Assembly: GCF_047948215.1 (NCBI RefSeq)
Contig: NC_134460.1
Coordinates: 149,228,049-149,292,048 of the forward strand
Source of the DNA: Lycorma delicatula
Lineage: Eukaryota > Arthropoda > Insecta > Hemiptera > Fulgoridae
Direction of reading: 5' to 3'
Length of the DNA: 64,000 nt
Positions within the stretch are counted from its first letter, which is position 1. Every line of letters begins with the position of its first letter. Below, one piece after another: positions 55,101 to 60,199 of this stretch. A model generated the notes under the pieces. The model was not told where the DNA came from, made no database searches, and was given only the letters and a program-made list of their open reading frames with translations. The position numbers and the translations under genes are program-made.

Positions 55101-58100
55101 TTTTTGGGTTCTTTTTTAAGTTACTCAGATTTAGAATTAATTCTCTGATGCATTAGTCTGATCACAATTTTGTAAACGTGTCTAATTTATTAAAGATACC
55201 TGGTATTGAAACTACTACAGAAAGAGTTGGTAGTTAGCAAGTTATCATTATAATTGTCCTGAATTGCTATAATTGTTTGATTTTTCATAGCTGGTCCTTT
55301 ATTCAGAGGTAATAATCGCTATTTTTATTTGTCTGTGTGTGGCTCTTAACTATTAATAGTCTGATACTTTGTAATCATTCTTGCGACTGGTTTGTTATAA
55401 TTCTAATCTATACTCTATAGCAGCGTTTCTCAACTTGGGAGTCTTAAGTAATATGAAAGGAGGGCTGCGATATTAACCTATAACTTCACACATAAACAGT
55501 AATGAAATCATTTTACGAGAAAAAAAATCATTTATTATAAAAGTTTTACTTACATTTTATGAGTACACACATAAATAAAATAAATCAATGAGATGGTTGC
55601 GTTTATTTTTAATTTAAAAGTTTCTCCATGCATGAATCTGTGTTAAAAATACACAAAAGAAAATTGTTTTCAACTGATAATTCCTATATTTACTGACAAT
55701 TCCTATATTTAGTTTGTAGCACAACCACAGACGAAAAACCTTTTCACAAAGATAAGATGTGGCAAAAGGGATTAAACTGAATTTTTAGCTCATGTAAATG
55801 CACCTTCGTGTTATACAAACTGTGGTGAATAATAGTGTCTTCTCCATCCAAATGTTTCTCAGTATAATCAGAAGTGAGTGGAAACATATGAAAATTTTTC
55901 TTTGAAGGTGAATAAAGCTTCTTATTAAAAGCATGAATTTTTTCTATTTTTATTAAGTGTTTATCTTGCCCTTGTAAATTCACATCCAAATTTAAATGCC
56001 GAAATACATCTAAACTAAATAAGCCAACTTATACTCATTATTCTGTAAACATTAAGAATGGCATTTATTTATCCTAGAAAAATATAAAATTCATTCCATA
56101 ATTCCAATAACTGGGTTAACACTTTCCCTCATGACAACCATCTGACTTTTATGGAAAAGAAGAGATTTTTTCTTTTCACCCATCTCATTGCATAATTTAG
56201 CAATATTCTGTCATGGTTGACTTTGAATGAAATTAACCATTTTTACAGCAAGAATTTGTTTGAGAATTTCCAGCATATTTTTTGTGGCAAGAGCATATCT
56301 GTGAAGGAAGCAATGCGTCCATTCTGCTCTTTGTATAAGACGAAGGGTGGAATTTATTTAAGGATTTTTTTTTCAGAAATCCACTGATTTTCCTATTATT
56401 GCCTTTGCACCATCACTACAAACTGCAATACATTTTGTCCAATATATGTTTTTTAGTAGCTTCAAAAATACATCAAAAAGACTTTGTCCTGTTGTATGAC
56501 CAGGTACTGATTTGCAAAACAGTATACTTTTATTTTCTTTGATTAATCTGTCCCTATTGCATTCATATCTCACAAAACAAAACAAAAACGGAGAAATGTT
56601 TGCCACTTCTGTTGATTCATAAAGTTAAATTCACTTGCTGAATTATCTGTTCACGAACATCGATTGGCAGCTATGTTATCGTTTCTCCTTGATTGATACT
56701 GTGTCGTTTAAACATGAAATTTTTTCGTCTTCTTCCACACCTATTAAAACACTGACCATATCGATTGCAGCATGCAATATGAGATTTTCTGTGATTGTAT
56801 GGGATTTGTACATCTATCTTAGCTAATCTTAATGGTAGGAGATAAGATGCTTCTAGGGTACCTTTATCAGTATGATTTGACTTACAAATAGAAGCTTGTT
56901 GATTTCTCATAATATGTAATTTTCTTTTGAAAAATTCCAAGGGTTTGTTTTTATGATCTGGATGTTTAGTTTCTAAGTCAAATTAATTTTGATGGCTTCA
57001 TAGTTTTATTGGAGAGGATTTGAAAGAAAACTAATGCATTTAGCTACCCAATGAGGTAAAACCATAATTTAAATAATATCATTGTAGAATCTTGGCTTTT
57101 TACAGTTCACTGGATGTACATGGTCCACTTGGATTTTTCAGAAATTTATCCATTTTGCATAAGAATCTAATGAAAAAAAAAACCAAACAAAGCAGTTACA
57201 CCATTTGGCTGCACACTAAAAAACTGAAATCTCAATACTATTTTGCGTTGTGCAATCCCTTACACCTCTTTTATACTGTGAGAGCATGGCGTGTTCAATC
57301 GTATCATATGCATGTCTGTACGTGACGCTTTCACAGTGAATGGTATGCAAGCAGACCAAATTATAGAGTGCACGTACTCAAGTTGGGACCTGTAAATTGC
57401 TCATGTTTTTTTTACATTATATGTATGTTCATACCCATTGCTATCAACACAGCTAAATAGTTTTAACTAGTTCATTTTTTTTGAAGAGGGGTTGCAAAAT
57501 ATTTATTACATATTTCTTTTACGTTTTGGGATCATGGGGCCAAAAAGGTTGAGAATTACTGCTTTGTTGATTTACCTTCAAAACATATTTTGTGATGGGA
57601 ATGATTAATTTGAATTTTTACCTAACATTTACTTATTTTATTGTTATAATTTAATCGTATCGATGGGATTTTTCCTGTATATTTTGAAATAAGTAAATAA
57701 ACAAATTATGAAAAGTGGGTAAGTTTGTCCATTCTATAAGTTAATTAATTTATCGTAATTTGACTTTTAAGTAAATAAAAAATTATTATTTATTAAGAAA
57801 TGTAGTGTTATCATTTCTTTTAATGCAAAGAGATAAAATAGATTCTTTAAAAAGGCCTTCTTTAAAAAGGCTGTGTTCATTGTAAGAGCTAATCCTAACT
57901 GTTGTTTATAGTTATGAGATTTTACTGCAGGTGTGTGGTTTTGTTTATGTGTTAATGTACCAGGTGACTCAATTTGTTAGTCCTTAGCAGTACTTATATA
58001 ATACTTTCATGATCTGTTTTGTTTTGTCAACAGCAGTATAACTTTAAATGGTACGTGCTGTGTAATTTATTTGTAATTAGCTTTATTCAGTTGGCAATAA

Positions 58101-60160
58101 AAGAAAACTTCAAAATGTATAATTTGTATTCATTACTTTTGAGACAGTTCTATTACAACTCCATGTGGTTTGTTTACAACAGGATATCTGTTAAAGTGAA
58201 TCGAGTATAAAACTGCATATTTGGAATGTATTCAGGAAGATCCTTAATTTCAAAGACTGATGTTGATATTCAAATGATAGAAGAGTGGTCATGTGTAAAA
58301 GTTGTTGTACAGTAGGTGCAACCTATGTGAAATCTTAAGTTATGCAGGCTGAAAAAAAGGCTATTATTCAACTTAAAAACTTTATCCTTAACATCTTGTT
58401 GGAGCTGGGTGACCTTGTGTGCTATTATTTTTTTTTTTTAACTCTTAATTGCTGTTTATATGCTAAATTATTATAAATTCTGTGTTAGACCTTATTTAAT
58501 AAAAAAATATTTAATTTTTTAATTAAAAACATTTTTAAAATTTTTAGAAAGTGAACTCTCTCTTAAATAGTTTTTAACCAATTGTTTTAACTAGCCTTTT
58601 TGGCCTCATATTTTTCTTATTTAGTAATGTAAATAGTATTATTGTATGACGTAAACGGTATTCTCATAGCAGTGACTTATTTTCTGTTGTCTATTTTTTA
58701 AAAAGTTGTGCTTATTAAAAAAAAACTTCCCTACAATGTTCTAAATATTTTATAATTCATTTTAAGATTAACCAGGTGTTTTGCTAACTTGTATTTATGA
58801 ACACCATTTATGACGTAGAACTATAAAAAAAGTTAGACTCTAGACTTACCTGCTTTAAAAAATGAAATTTCTTATTTAGTTAGTTATTCATTTTTAGCTA
58901 AAGTTCTAATGTAAGGTGAAAACATTAAAAAAAGTTGATCATTCATTTATTTTTCCTACAGTATGCTGTTTTCTGTCTTTGACATAACTCACTATTATTT
59001 CATTTTTTAAATATAAACTTTTTTCTGTTATTTCATCTTACTATAATTTAATCTAAGTACAGTTTAATTTTTTATGTTTTATTTCTTTTGAAAAGTCTAA
59101 TTCATTTGTTGTTTGGTTGTTCCAAATCTTTGATGTGTCAGAATATAAAAGGATCTGAAGTAAACACAAATTGATGTAATTCTAAAAATTTTTCAGTTTA
59201 CAGAGTTTTAGCAGAATCTTGTTTTGTTTGTTTAATAATAAGAGTTAAATTATTGATTTTTTTTTTCAGCCACTAATGCATCCTGCCCCACTGCCTCCAT
59301 GCCCTACACCACTTGCTCAGCCTGGTTGGCTGCTTGCACCTCCAAGACCTATCTTGAAAGTCAGCAAAACAACAAATGGTAATTATTATTTTTTATTTTT
59401 TTATTTTGTAATCTTACATTATATATTTTTTTTTTTTCAAGAAATTATCATACTTTTCAAGTATGTATTCTGGGGTCTTTATAAAATAGTGTAATCGTGG
59501 AAGAATCAAAAGAAGATTTTTGTGGGTAATTAAAAAATCCGCTTTTGTGATTATATAATTATTAATTTTAATAGTTAGCTATTTCACTGATGATTTATCA
59601 CTCTTTAACTGATAACAGAATATTGTTAACAGAGTTAACAGTTGGTTTGCCGTGATTCAGGTTCTGATTTTTTCTTTATTAATGCTTTAATTCTTTTCTT
59701 TTCTTTGTTGCTGTTAGTGTCTATGTAACAAGAAAAGAGTAAGGAATTGTATTAAATTAAAATTAAATACCTTTTTTCAATTTGATCTTTAAGGTAGTAC
59801 ATGAAGCCTTTCTATTGGATTTTTGAATGCATTAAAAAATCCTGTTAACAAATATGGTTTCATAGTCATGCGGCTTAAACTATTTTGTTAAACCTACAAA
59901 ATGTATATTATTTACTTAATAGAATGATATTTATATAAACTAATTTTCTAAATATTTAAGTGTATATATTTTTTACACTTTTCTGTGCAGGTATTATGTT
60001 GTCATGGTCGATGCAGCTAAACAAGAATAACGAAGAAATAGCTAGCTATCAGTTGTATGCTTATCAGGAAAGTAACAGTGTTACACCGAATTCAAGTTTG
60101 TGGAAGAAAGTTGGAGATGTTAAAGCTCTGCCACTGCCAATGGCGTGTACCCTTACACAG
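8703..60160 (+). CDS. wde: ATF7IP/MCAF1 (windei) orthologue, spliced, 3' end outside the window
   Basis: Coding exons: 8703-9144, 10499-11452, 18035-18711, 22185-22325, 26688-26801, 30609-30701, 32777-32884, 36382-36616, 39122-39210, 46621-46737, 50873-51100, 59270-59378 and 59991-60160. All introns are GT-AG and all phases agree, giving 3477 nt (1159 codons). Identification rests on the C-terminal fibronectin III segment (about 1090-1159: GIMLSWSM, YQLYAYQE, WKKVGDVKALPLPMACTLTQ), which is highly characteristic of ATF7IP. Supporting features are the coiled coil at about 692-755 and the VIDLT SUMO-interaction motif at about 910-914. Known family role: a nuclear partner of SETDB1/Eggless that stabilises it and promotes H3K9 trimethylation; the Fn3 domain contacts other repressors. 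The N-terminal 690 residues are acidic, Ser/Asn/Lys-rich and probably disordered. The remaining Fn3 strands and stop codon are missing. Exon structure was read by eye; small unseen or alternative exons are possible. Confidence 0.88.
9145..10498 (+). other. wde: intron 2
   Basis: Donor GTAAGA, acceptor AATTTTAG, phase 1. The intron is AT-rich and I see no transposon, RNA gene or coding segment in it. Confidence 0.75.
10499..11452 (+). CDS. wde: wde exon 3: acidic, Glu/Lys-rich segment with a repeated EKK.L.LL motif
   Basis: Open throughout its 954 nt in the frame dictated by exon 2, with phase 1 at both ends. The acceptor is TTTTAG at 10498 and the donor is AAC|GTAAGT at 11452/11453. It encodes about residues 148-465. 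Composition is strongly acidic with many Ser, Asn and Lys. Two related segments, DIEAEKKVLTLLQE (from 10786) and IDEEKKLLSLLED (within 10879-10932), look like a degenerate duplication of an amphipathic motif embedded in disorder. No catalytic or DNA-binding domain is seen. This is the largest coding exon, with no sign of frame damage, so it is under coding constraint even though it resembles no domain I know. Confidence 0.85.
12761..13965 (+). mobile_element. degenerate mariner element
   Basis: The ends form imperfect inverted repeats: left TACAAGGGTTATCTGAAA, right (reverse complement) TACAAGGGGTTGTCTTAAA. The left end is flanked by TA. Between them, the + strand carries mariner transposase in several frames, in order: an N-terminal helix-turn-helix region (KYCAVIKYLHLKGNMPTQI), the linker (KVREIAEAMCI), the first catalytic region (VDKMWVHHYTPE, with the usual DETW changed to DKMW), and HQDN and YSPDL of the later catalytic region. 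At least several frameshifts and stops separate these pieces, so it is a dead copy. Its length of about 1.2 kb is normal for mariner. Confidence 0.85.
14453..14486. repeat. (TA)n microsatellite
   Basis: About 34 bp of almost pure TA dinucleotide in intron 3, preceded by a poly-A-rich tract at about 14413-14430. Confidence 0.95.
15145..15741. mobile_element. non-autonomous hAT-type element
   Basis: The left end reads CAGAGGTTCCCAAACT. The right end, reverse complemented, reads ATTGATTCTCAAAGTGG, in the style of hAT termini. The flanks ATCTAAAG (15137-15144) and AACTAAAG (15742-15749) look like an 8-bp target duplication with one mismatch. Internally it repeats phrases like 'GTGGACCCCCTG' and 'CCCCTGGGGGTCC' and is richer in G+C than the intron. 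No transposase coding was found, so it would depend on an autonomous hAT. Confidence 0.7.
16096..17423 (+). mobile_element. degenerate Tc1/mariner-superfamily element (long TIRs)
   Basis: The terminal inverted repeats are about 45 bp: the left begins TACAAAAGTAACCTTTAATA, and the right (reverse complement) begins TACAAAAGTAACCTATAATA. TA lies outside the left end. The + strand encodes a broken transposase: ISEAAIKQV then FIWNPGKSV (N-terminal DNA-binding region), FTEEATFRTGSKVNLHNVQIWSEWNPH (first catalytic region, Asp-Glu changed to Glu-Glu), then LPENI, DMLYKFWQEI and a C-terminal CHVTKGS-type segment. This set resembles the rosa-like or DD4xD group, a step away from true mariner; subgroup assignment is tentative. 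Multiple stops mean it is inactive. Confidence 0.75.
18035..18711 (+). CDS. wde: wde exon 4: basic clusters (likely NLS) then acidic region
   Basis: Open for 677 nt in the frame continued from exon 3. The acceptor is GTTTAG at 18034; an earlier AG at 18010 would run into a stop. The donor is TCT|GTAAGT at 18711/18712, phase 0. It encodes about residues 466-691. The first third carries basic clusters (GQKRNRVK, GKKLKRS, KLRKRTHS, KKTKRQKE) that look like nuclear localisation signals. The middle is highly acidic (SDENSDDHKEKEG, GGSDEDTDE). The end (YITKNLPLMKTFHKEKFKSLSKS) becomes helical and leads into the coiled coil of exon 5. Basic-plus-acidic composition before the SETDB1-binding segment is as expected for ATF7IP proteins. 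Confidence 0.85.
18850..19010 (+). mobile_element. possible SINE fragment with B-box
   Basis: A B-box-like GATTCAAATCC lies at 18911-18921, followed by 'TGGGCTGGTTTTGCATTTTT'. This is similar in style to a tRNA-derived SINE but clearly different from the copy A family. No second copy confirms the family, so the limits are approximate. Confidence 0.35.
19500..19660 (+). mobile_element. possible SINE fragment, second family
   Basis: A good B-box, GGTTTGAATCC, lies at 19582-19592. It is followed by 'CAGGCATGGCATTTTTCACC' and 'CTACAAAATTCATC', a body unlike the copy A family. The preceding 60-70 bp could be a decayed tRNA-like head. Limits and orientation are inferred from the B-box. Confidence 0.4.
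20695..21078. mobile_element. foldback MITE with about 150-bp inverted arms
   Basis: The arms at 20695-20845 and 20927-21078 are near-perfect reverse complements separated by an AT-rich centre of about 80 bp. The left arm opens TATTTAAAAACAGTAGTCAA and the right arm closes TTGACTACTTTGTTTTTAAATA (read in two parts). Each arm contains the sequence AACCTTGACTAATTA or its complement and a CGCTTTGCTCGC/GCGAAGTGAG-type inner segment. It has no coding capacity. A transcript through intron 4 would form a long hairpin. Confidence 0.85.
22185..22325 (+). CDS. wde: wde exon 5: coiled coil in the SETDB1-binding position
   Basis: The acceptor is a T tract plus TCAG at 22184 and the donor is TCT|GTAAGT at 22325/22326, phase 0 at both ends, 47 codons (about residues 692-738). 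The translation begins DLEELIVQKICESIADRSVI and continues GELRLRVRSLEQSIDHWRK. Leu/Ile spacing gives helical heptads. In ATF7IP and windei a conserved coiled-coil segment at this point binds SETDB1/Eggless, and I infer the same here. High hydrophobic periodicity and an uninterrupted phase argue for a real exon despite its small size. Confidence 0.9.
24371..24880 (-). pseudogene. hAT transposase C-terminal fragment (ZBED/SCAND3-like)
   Basis: On the minus strand, 24880 down to the stop at 24681-24683 reads an unbroken C-terminal segment: KSCFCETGFSAMATLMTKYR, then SQLNIEKELKSVYSNIIP and SFKNFALQDRSKGVANN. This is the dimerisation end of hAT transposases of the ZBED5/SCAND3/FAM200 type, where C-E-x-G-F-S-x-M/L is conserved. 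Beyond the stop, the 3' end at 24371 reads CATTGTTTCTCAACTTGTGG, a hAT-like terminus. The rest of the transposase and the other terminus were not found, so the copy is 5'-truncated. Confidence 0.8.
25288..26370 (-). mobile_element. mariner element (family M1), inactive copy 1
   Basis: The minus strand carries transposase pieces in order: MLSEGEKPAKIFLRMVLQYG (N-terminus), a HTH/linker region, SARWVPIVTEQNEKTRF, SSNETWKLWFTI (first catalytic region, usual Asp-Glu read as Asn-Glu), FWDVQG, LQQDNACPHTNQ and PNNPDLAPSDFDLF. Between the Asp of QQDN and the Asp of APSD there are 34 residues once frames are followed, the DD34D spacing of mariner. At least two frameshifts break it. The left end (CAATAATTAAAGAGAC) is shared with the element at 44.7 kb; the right end is less clear. 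Confidence 0.85.
26688..26801 (+). CDS. wde: wde exon 6: end of coiled coil
   Basis: The acceptor is GGTTACAG at 26687 and the donor is CAG|GTGGGT at 26801/26802, 38 codons in phase 0 (about residues 739-776). It starts NRELRTVLARYLKEVDDN, continuing the helix of exon 5, then turns to a basic and hydrophobic extended segment (KPLIPIRITRSVGLQ). The combination with exon 5 gives one coiled coil of about 60 residues, as in the conserved central region of ATF7IP. No stop or frame damage. Confidence 0.9.
27440..27645 (+). pseudogene. LINE reverse-transcriptase C-terminal fragment
   Basis: Readable in pieces: KTLLASKIV, VALYGSNMWSI, and then in another frame MKRDEKDAFEMWFFFQRML. These correspond to the region after the catalytic part of a non-LTR reverse transcriptase, where the known pattern is a Lys-Lys-x-Leu-Leu, then VALYGSETW and EAFEMWxxRRML. 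Both frameshift and lack of upstream RT show a 5'-truncated dead copy. A related fragment lies at 31025-31260. The mariner at 27665 begins just downstream. Confidence 0.7.
27665..28978 (+). mobile_element. mariner element with TIRs, inactive
   Basis: The left end reads GAGATCTGTTCAGAAAATAA, and the right end reverse complemented reads GAGGTCTGTTCAGAAAATAA. The transposase is on the + strand: a decayed N-terminus (VKFCGEIGENFHRD), TSIDDT, ESWFCCYDIKTKVQSSQW, then an open stretch of 143 codons from 28374 to 28805 covering VFLILMELC-type and LWLLHQDDTSAHSAL. The last catalytic block reads YLSDLVLCNFFLF, where mariner normally has an Asp; here it is Asn. With upstream stops this copy cannot make active transposase. 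The C-terminal WKRCWEKC and GGEYFEED-like tail are also visible. Confidence 0.9.
29075..30460 (-). mobile_element. Tc1-like transposon, inactive, DD34E block still readable
   Basis: On the minus strand the transposase reads KHPAKKMFWACFTHEEPGAL, ADGMMKSDRYITI, LIFQQDLAPRCTS, and after a frame change IFSWPGNSPDLNHVENLW. Between the Asp of QQD and the Glu of HVENLW there are 34 residues, the DD34E spacing of Tc1. The fragment 29351-29644 is open, with the rest broken. The left end (GTGTCGAACAAATTAATCCG, from about 29076) looks like a Tc1 terminus; the right end near 30460 is only a weak match, so that limit is approximate. Confidence 0.8.
30609..30701 (+). CDS. wde: wde exon 7: short linker exon
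   Basis: The acceptor is TTTAAG at 30608 and the donor is GCT|GTAAGT at 30701/30702, 31 codons in phase 0 (about residues 777-807). Translation: VTPPPGYEKVKGVNRSQQQK then QPDNIRILRPA. It is rich in Pro and Gln with basic residues, probably an extended linker after the coiled coil. Support is from splice sites, exact phase fit and residue composition matching the neighbouring exons. No domain is recognised. Confidence 0.85.
31025..31260 (+). pseudogene. LINE reverse-transcriptase C-terminal fragment
   Basis: On the + strand a broken frame reads IELKSRLERQGEFSRRKKLV, then KYLCVG and, in another frame, VKLYDNEVWIIGKGRKEK. The order (Lys/Arg-rich helix, RRKKL, then x-LYDNExW-x-IGK) matches the post-catalytic end of non-LTR reverse transcriptases, where VALYGSETW is usual. 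It is similar in position within the protein to the fragment at 27440-27645 and probably from the same or a related family. Confidence 0.6.
31374..31398. repeat. (AT)n microsatellite followed by short CA run
   Basis: About 25 bp of AT dinucleotide running into ACACACAC at the edge of an inverted-repeat element. Confidence 0.9.
31415..31860. mobile_element. inverted-repeat (foldback) element, unclassified
   Basis: The segment AAATATTAGTTTTATCAAAA (31431-31450) recurs in reverse complement within 31806-31840. Going inward, the arms continue to match with small gaps; for example GTTGTGGCAGAAAATTGATG on the left corresponds to GTTATGGCAGAAGTTGATG read from the right. The arms are about 31415-31568 and 31693-31860 with a centre of about 120 bp. 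No coding sequence is present. Family is unknown; terminal bases and target duplication are unclear. Confidence 0.7.
32777..32884 (+). CDS. wde: wde exon 8: Pro/Thr-rich linker
   Basis: The acceptor is TTTTTTTAG at 32776 and the donor is AAG|GTATTA at 32884/32885, 36 codons in phase 0 (about residues 808-843). It encodes ATIRDGGATPKTPTTPAGPS then RTSTSPRIMPPKIAPK. Several Ser/Thr-Pro dipeptides could be proline-directed phosphorylation sites. It fits the long disordered linker between the coiled coil and the Fn3 domain in ATF7IP proteins. Higher G+C than the flanking introns supports coding. Confidence 0.88.
32885..36381 (+). other. wde: intron 8
   Basis: Phase-0 intron of 3.5 kb. No classified transposon was recognised. 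There is a 65-codon open stretch at 34871-35069 that may be a remnant of an unknown element (entered separately). The segment 33620-33745 contains two spaced copies of TTTCCAGCATG. The remainder is AT-rich. Confidence 0.75.
34871..35069 (+). other. unassigned open stretch in intron 8
   Basis: Reading from 34871, the frame stays open for 65 codons and ends with TAA at 35067-35069. The product begins AIYFINDLGDYVNVVCTVES and ends DISEIAEDIRDIRNALGR, with a helical, charged C-terminal part. It has no ATG and no flanking splice consensus in phase, so it is not a plausible exon of wde. It could be a scrap of a transposon protein I do not recognise, or chance. Confidence 0.25.
36382..36616 (+). CDS. 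wde: wde exon 9: linker with SUMO-interaction motif
   Basis: The acceptor is ATTTTACAG at 36381 and the donor is AAAA|GTAAGT at 36616/36617. The exon is 235 nt, entering in phase 0 and leaving in phase 1 (about residues 844-921). Most of it is Ser/Asn/Thr/Val-rich and disordered in character. Near the end, at 36571-36600, it encodes DLEVIDLTEKEE. The hydrophobic core VIDLT (36580-36594) flanked by acidic residues is a typical SUMO-interaction motif, and ATF7IP is known to bind SUMO through such a motif. This supports both the gene identity and its role in SUMO-linked heterochromatin silencing. Confidence 0.92.
37768..37967 (-). mobile_element. SINE copy B (5'-truncated), minus strand
   Basis: Reverse complement gives the shared SINE body: 'GTTACTTTTATACAGATTTG', 'AATACTAGATTGTGGATATC', 'TTTCAATTAACCACACCTCT' and 'CCTCTGAAGTATTACC'. 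The tRNA-like head is missing. It abuts copy C head to head, so the two form an inverted repeat. Confidence 0.8.
37968..38170 (+). mobile_element. SINE copy C (5'-truncated), plus strand
   Basis: It begins within the B-box tail (AAATCCTAGTAAAGACAGTT), then 'TATGGATTTGAATACTAG', 'GGTTTCAGTTAACCACAC' and 'CCTCTGAAGTAATAGC'. Same family as copies A, B and D. It lies head to head with copy B with almost no spacer. Confidence 0.8.
39122..39210 (+). CDS. wde: wde exon 10: short exon after the SIM
   Basis: The acceptor is a long T tract ending TTTTAG at 39121 and the donor is ACA|GTAAGT at 39210/39211. The exon is 89 nt, entering in phase 1 and leaving in phase 0 (to about residue 951). It encodes VARGVMTPNGIRLVPRQLTT then SSSGNAIGT. 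The phase switch matches both neighbours exactly, strong support for such a small exon. No domain is recognised; composition fits the Ser/Thr/Val-rich linker. Confidence 0.85.
43012..43161. repeat. compound AT-rich microsatellite
   Basis: About 150 bp of TA dinucleotide runs interrupted by AATAATATAAATAATA and TTATTATTTATTTATA stretches, which are reverse complements of each other, so the tract is also partly palindromic. Confidence 0.95.
43485..44400 (-). mobile_element. mariner element (family M1), inactive copy 2
   Basis: On the minus strand an open 76-codon piece at 43684-43914 includes SKGVILLHDNACPIIQNMGK, the second catalytic block of mariner transposase. Downstream in other frames are SDFHLL-type and YGKKFDNN. 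The C-terminal region lies to the left of 43684. The layout and wording match copies 1 and 3. The left border is blurred (AAAACTATTTATTCAATGAT near 43509 is the first family sequence) and the N-terminal half is short, so the copy is partly deleted. Confidence 0.75.
44733..45780 (-). mobile_element. mariner element (family M1), inactive copy 3
   Basis: The left end reads GGTCATTCAATAATTAAAGA followed by GACT, nearly identical to the left end of copy 1 at 25.3 kb. The minus strand contains a heavily damaged transposase: GVILLDNTGPTLLKRGEKLF in the second catalytic position (Asp present), FFCLALRSFH and an N-terminal remnant at 45473-45706. More stops are present than in copies 1 and 2, so this is the most decayed copy. 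Confidence 0.75.
46150..46166. repeat. short (AT)n microsatellite
   Basis: Seventeen bases of TA dinucleotide in the 3' part of intron 10. Confidence 0.85.
46621..46737 (+). CDS. wde: wde exon 11: Gln/Thr-rich segment
   Basis: The acceptor is TTCTTATAG at 46620 and the donor is CAG|GTACTT at 46737/46738, 39 codons in phase 0 (about residues 952-990). It encodes TAVGQRMTYLVPTSAMQAVQ then GNQRQQLILTATTPNGTAQ. Two other frames over the same stretch are also open, but they do not join neighbours in phase. Gln- and Thr-rich sequence before the Fn3 domain is usual for ATF7IP proteins. Confidence 0.85.
49394..49645 (-). mobile_element. SINE copy D, near full-length, minus strand
   Basis: Reverse complement starts AACCCACCAGGTTGGTCTAG, then TGGTGAATGTGTCTTCCC (A-box region), 'AAATCAGCTGATTTGG', a B-box-like stretch (GAGTTCCAGCGCTCAGCTCC) and the shared body ending CCTCTGAAGTAATTACC. 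This is the best-preserved head of the family and shows that it derives from a tRNA. Confidence 0.8.
49760..49850. repeat. tandem duplication, unit about 45 bp
   Basis: Two adjacent copies of TTTATTTTATTGTCATA/CTG followed by ATAAATAAAATAAATTTCAT (second copy ATAAATAAAATAGATTTCAT) and AATCC/GATCC. Only a few mismatches, so the duplication is fairly recent. Confidence 0.85.
50873..51100 (+). CDS. wde: wde exon 12: Val/Thr/Ser-rich segment
   Basis: The acceptor is a T10 tract plus AG at 50872 and the donor is CAG|GTATTG at 51100/51101, 76 codons in phase 0 (about residues 991-1066). It begins IRPVSSAAVVASRSNPSNQA and includes PGTAVIMKNGAVMPITSPST. Composition is Ser, Thr, Val, Asn and Gln-rich without charged clusters. 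It joins exon 11 and exon 13 in phase. No domain is recognised; it is the last linker before the Fn3 domain. Confidence 0.88.
51400..54060 (+). mobile_element. non-LTR retrotransposon (LINE), 5' and middle part, inactive
   Basis: The + strand carries in order: a Cys motif CENCGGYFRKSCSRE at 51483 (finger of an ORF1-type or N-terminal domain), an 88-codon open piece at 51794-52060, the endonuclease motifs LSETWL (about 52350) and LLGDSNLPG (about 52639), then reverse-transcriptase motifs QRGFLAEKSTQTNIL (about 53726), SVYTDLICTFDVFNIDLLVR (53833 on) and GIGQGSHLSPPF (about 54013). The arrangement endonuclease then RT is that of APE-type LINEs (Jockey/CR1-like). Frameshifts and stops are numerous. 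It stops abruptly near 54060 before the catalytic YxDD block. The left limit is approximate. Confidence 0.85.
54835..55115 (+). pseudogene. DDE transposase scrap (Tc1/mariner-related)
   Basis: The + strand reads WCGLVYVQVTGSFIL, then EGVPLALRYRICLKHDGAPT from 54949, and after a frameshift LNEQFQNDELGHHSWPPRS to about 55093. The known pattern is VWCGIVG..IGPYFL, then W/FQHDGAPPH and WPPRSPDL, common to DDE transposases often annotated next to DUF4817 helix-turn-helix genes in arthropods. The catalytic Asp of HDGAP is present; the rest of the protein was not found. It lies between the LINE and the hAT. Confidence 0.6.
55421..57561 (-). mobile_element. hAT transposon (ZBED5-like), inactive
   Basis: The left end is CAGCGTTTCTCAACTTGGGA, and the right end reverse complemented is CAGTAATTCTCAACCTTTTT, typical hAT termini. 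The flanks CTCTATAG and CTTTGTTG are a weak 8-bp match. The minus strand encodes transposase pieces in order: RNQQASICKSNHTDKGTLEA then SYLLPLRLAK; in another frame ENLILHAAIDMVSVLIG; then FVRYECNRDRLIKENKSILF, CKSVPGHTTGQSLFDVF and VCSDGAKAIIGK (56373-56606); and LNVNLQG/MDVNLQGQDKHLI with HAFNKKL (55744-55989). The protein is broken by stops and frameshifts. The typical hAT GAKAM/I-x-G block is clear. Confidence 0.9.
59270..59378 (+). CDS. wde: wde exon 13: lead-in to the Fn3 domain
   Basis: The acceptor is a T tract plus TTCAG at 59269 and the donor is AATG|GTAATT at 59378/59379. The exon is 109 nt, entering in phase 0 and leaving in phase 1. It encodes PLMHPAPLPPCPTPLAQPGW then LLAPPRPILKVSKTTNG. 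The Pro-rich stretch followed by P-x-L-K-V is the usual lead-in to the C-terminal fibronectin III domain of ATF7IP proteins. The final Gly codon is completed by exon 14. G+C content is well above that of the flanks. Confidence 0.93.
59379..59990 (+). other. wde: intron 13
   Basis: Phase-1 intron of 612 bp inside the Fn3 coding region, AT-rich, ending in TTCTGTGCAG. I see nothing else in it. Confidence 0.9.
59991..60160 (+). CDS. wde: wde exon 14: first strands of the Fn3 domain
   Basis: The acceptor is TTCTGTGCAG at 59990 and the donor is CAG|GTAAAT at 60160/60161. It completes a Gly codon from exon 13 and leaves in phase 0 (to residue 1159). It encodes GIMLSWSMQLNKNNEEIASY, then QLYAYQESNSVTPNSSLWKK and VGDVKALPLPMACTLTQ. 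The Trp of LSW, the SYQLYAYQE strand and the KALPLPMACTLTQ strand are diagnostic of the ATF7IP/MCAF Fn3 domain. About 40 further residues (the F/Y-x-FAVRAxD-type strands) are expected in a later exon that is not in this window. Confidence 0.95.
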
Positions 60161-60199
60161 GTAAATATTTTTTACTTATTTATTTTTTTATTATAATTA

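Larger units (their letters stand above)
51101..59269 (+). other. wde: intron 12
   Basis: Phase-0 intron of 8.2 kb, the largest internal one. It contains a LINE 5' part (about 51400-54060), an unclassified stretch with a DDE transposase scrap (54835-55115), and a 2.1-kb hAT (55421-57561). From 57570 to 59269 I see only AT-rich sequence. Confidence 0.85.
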
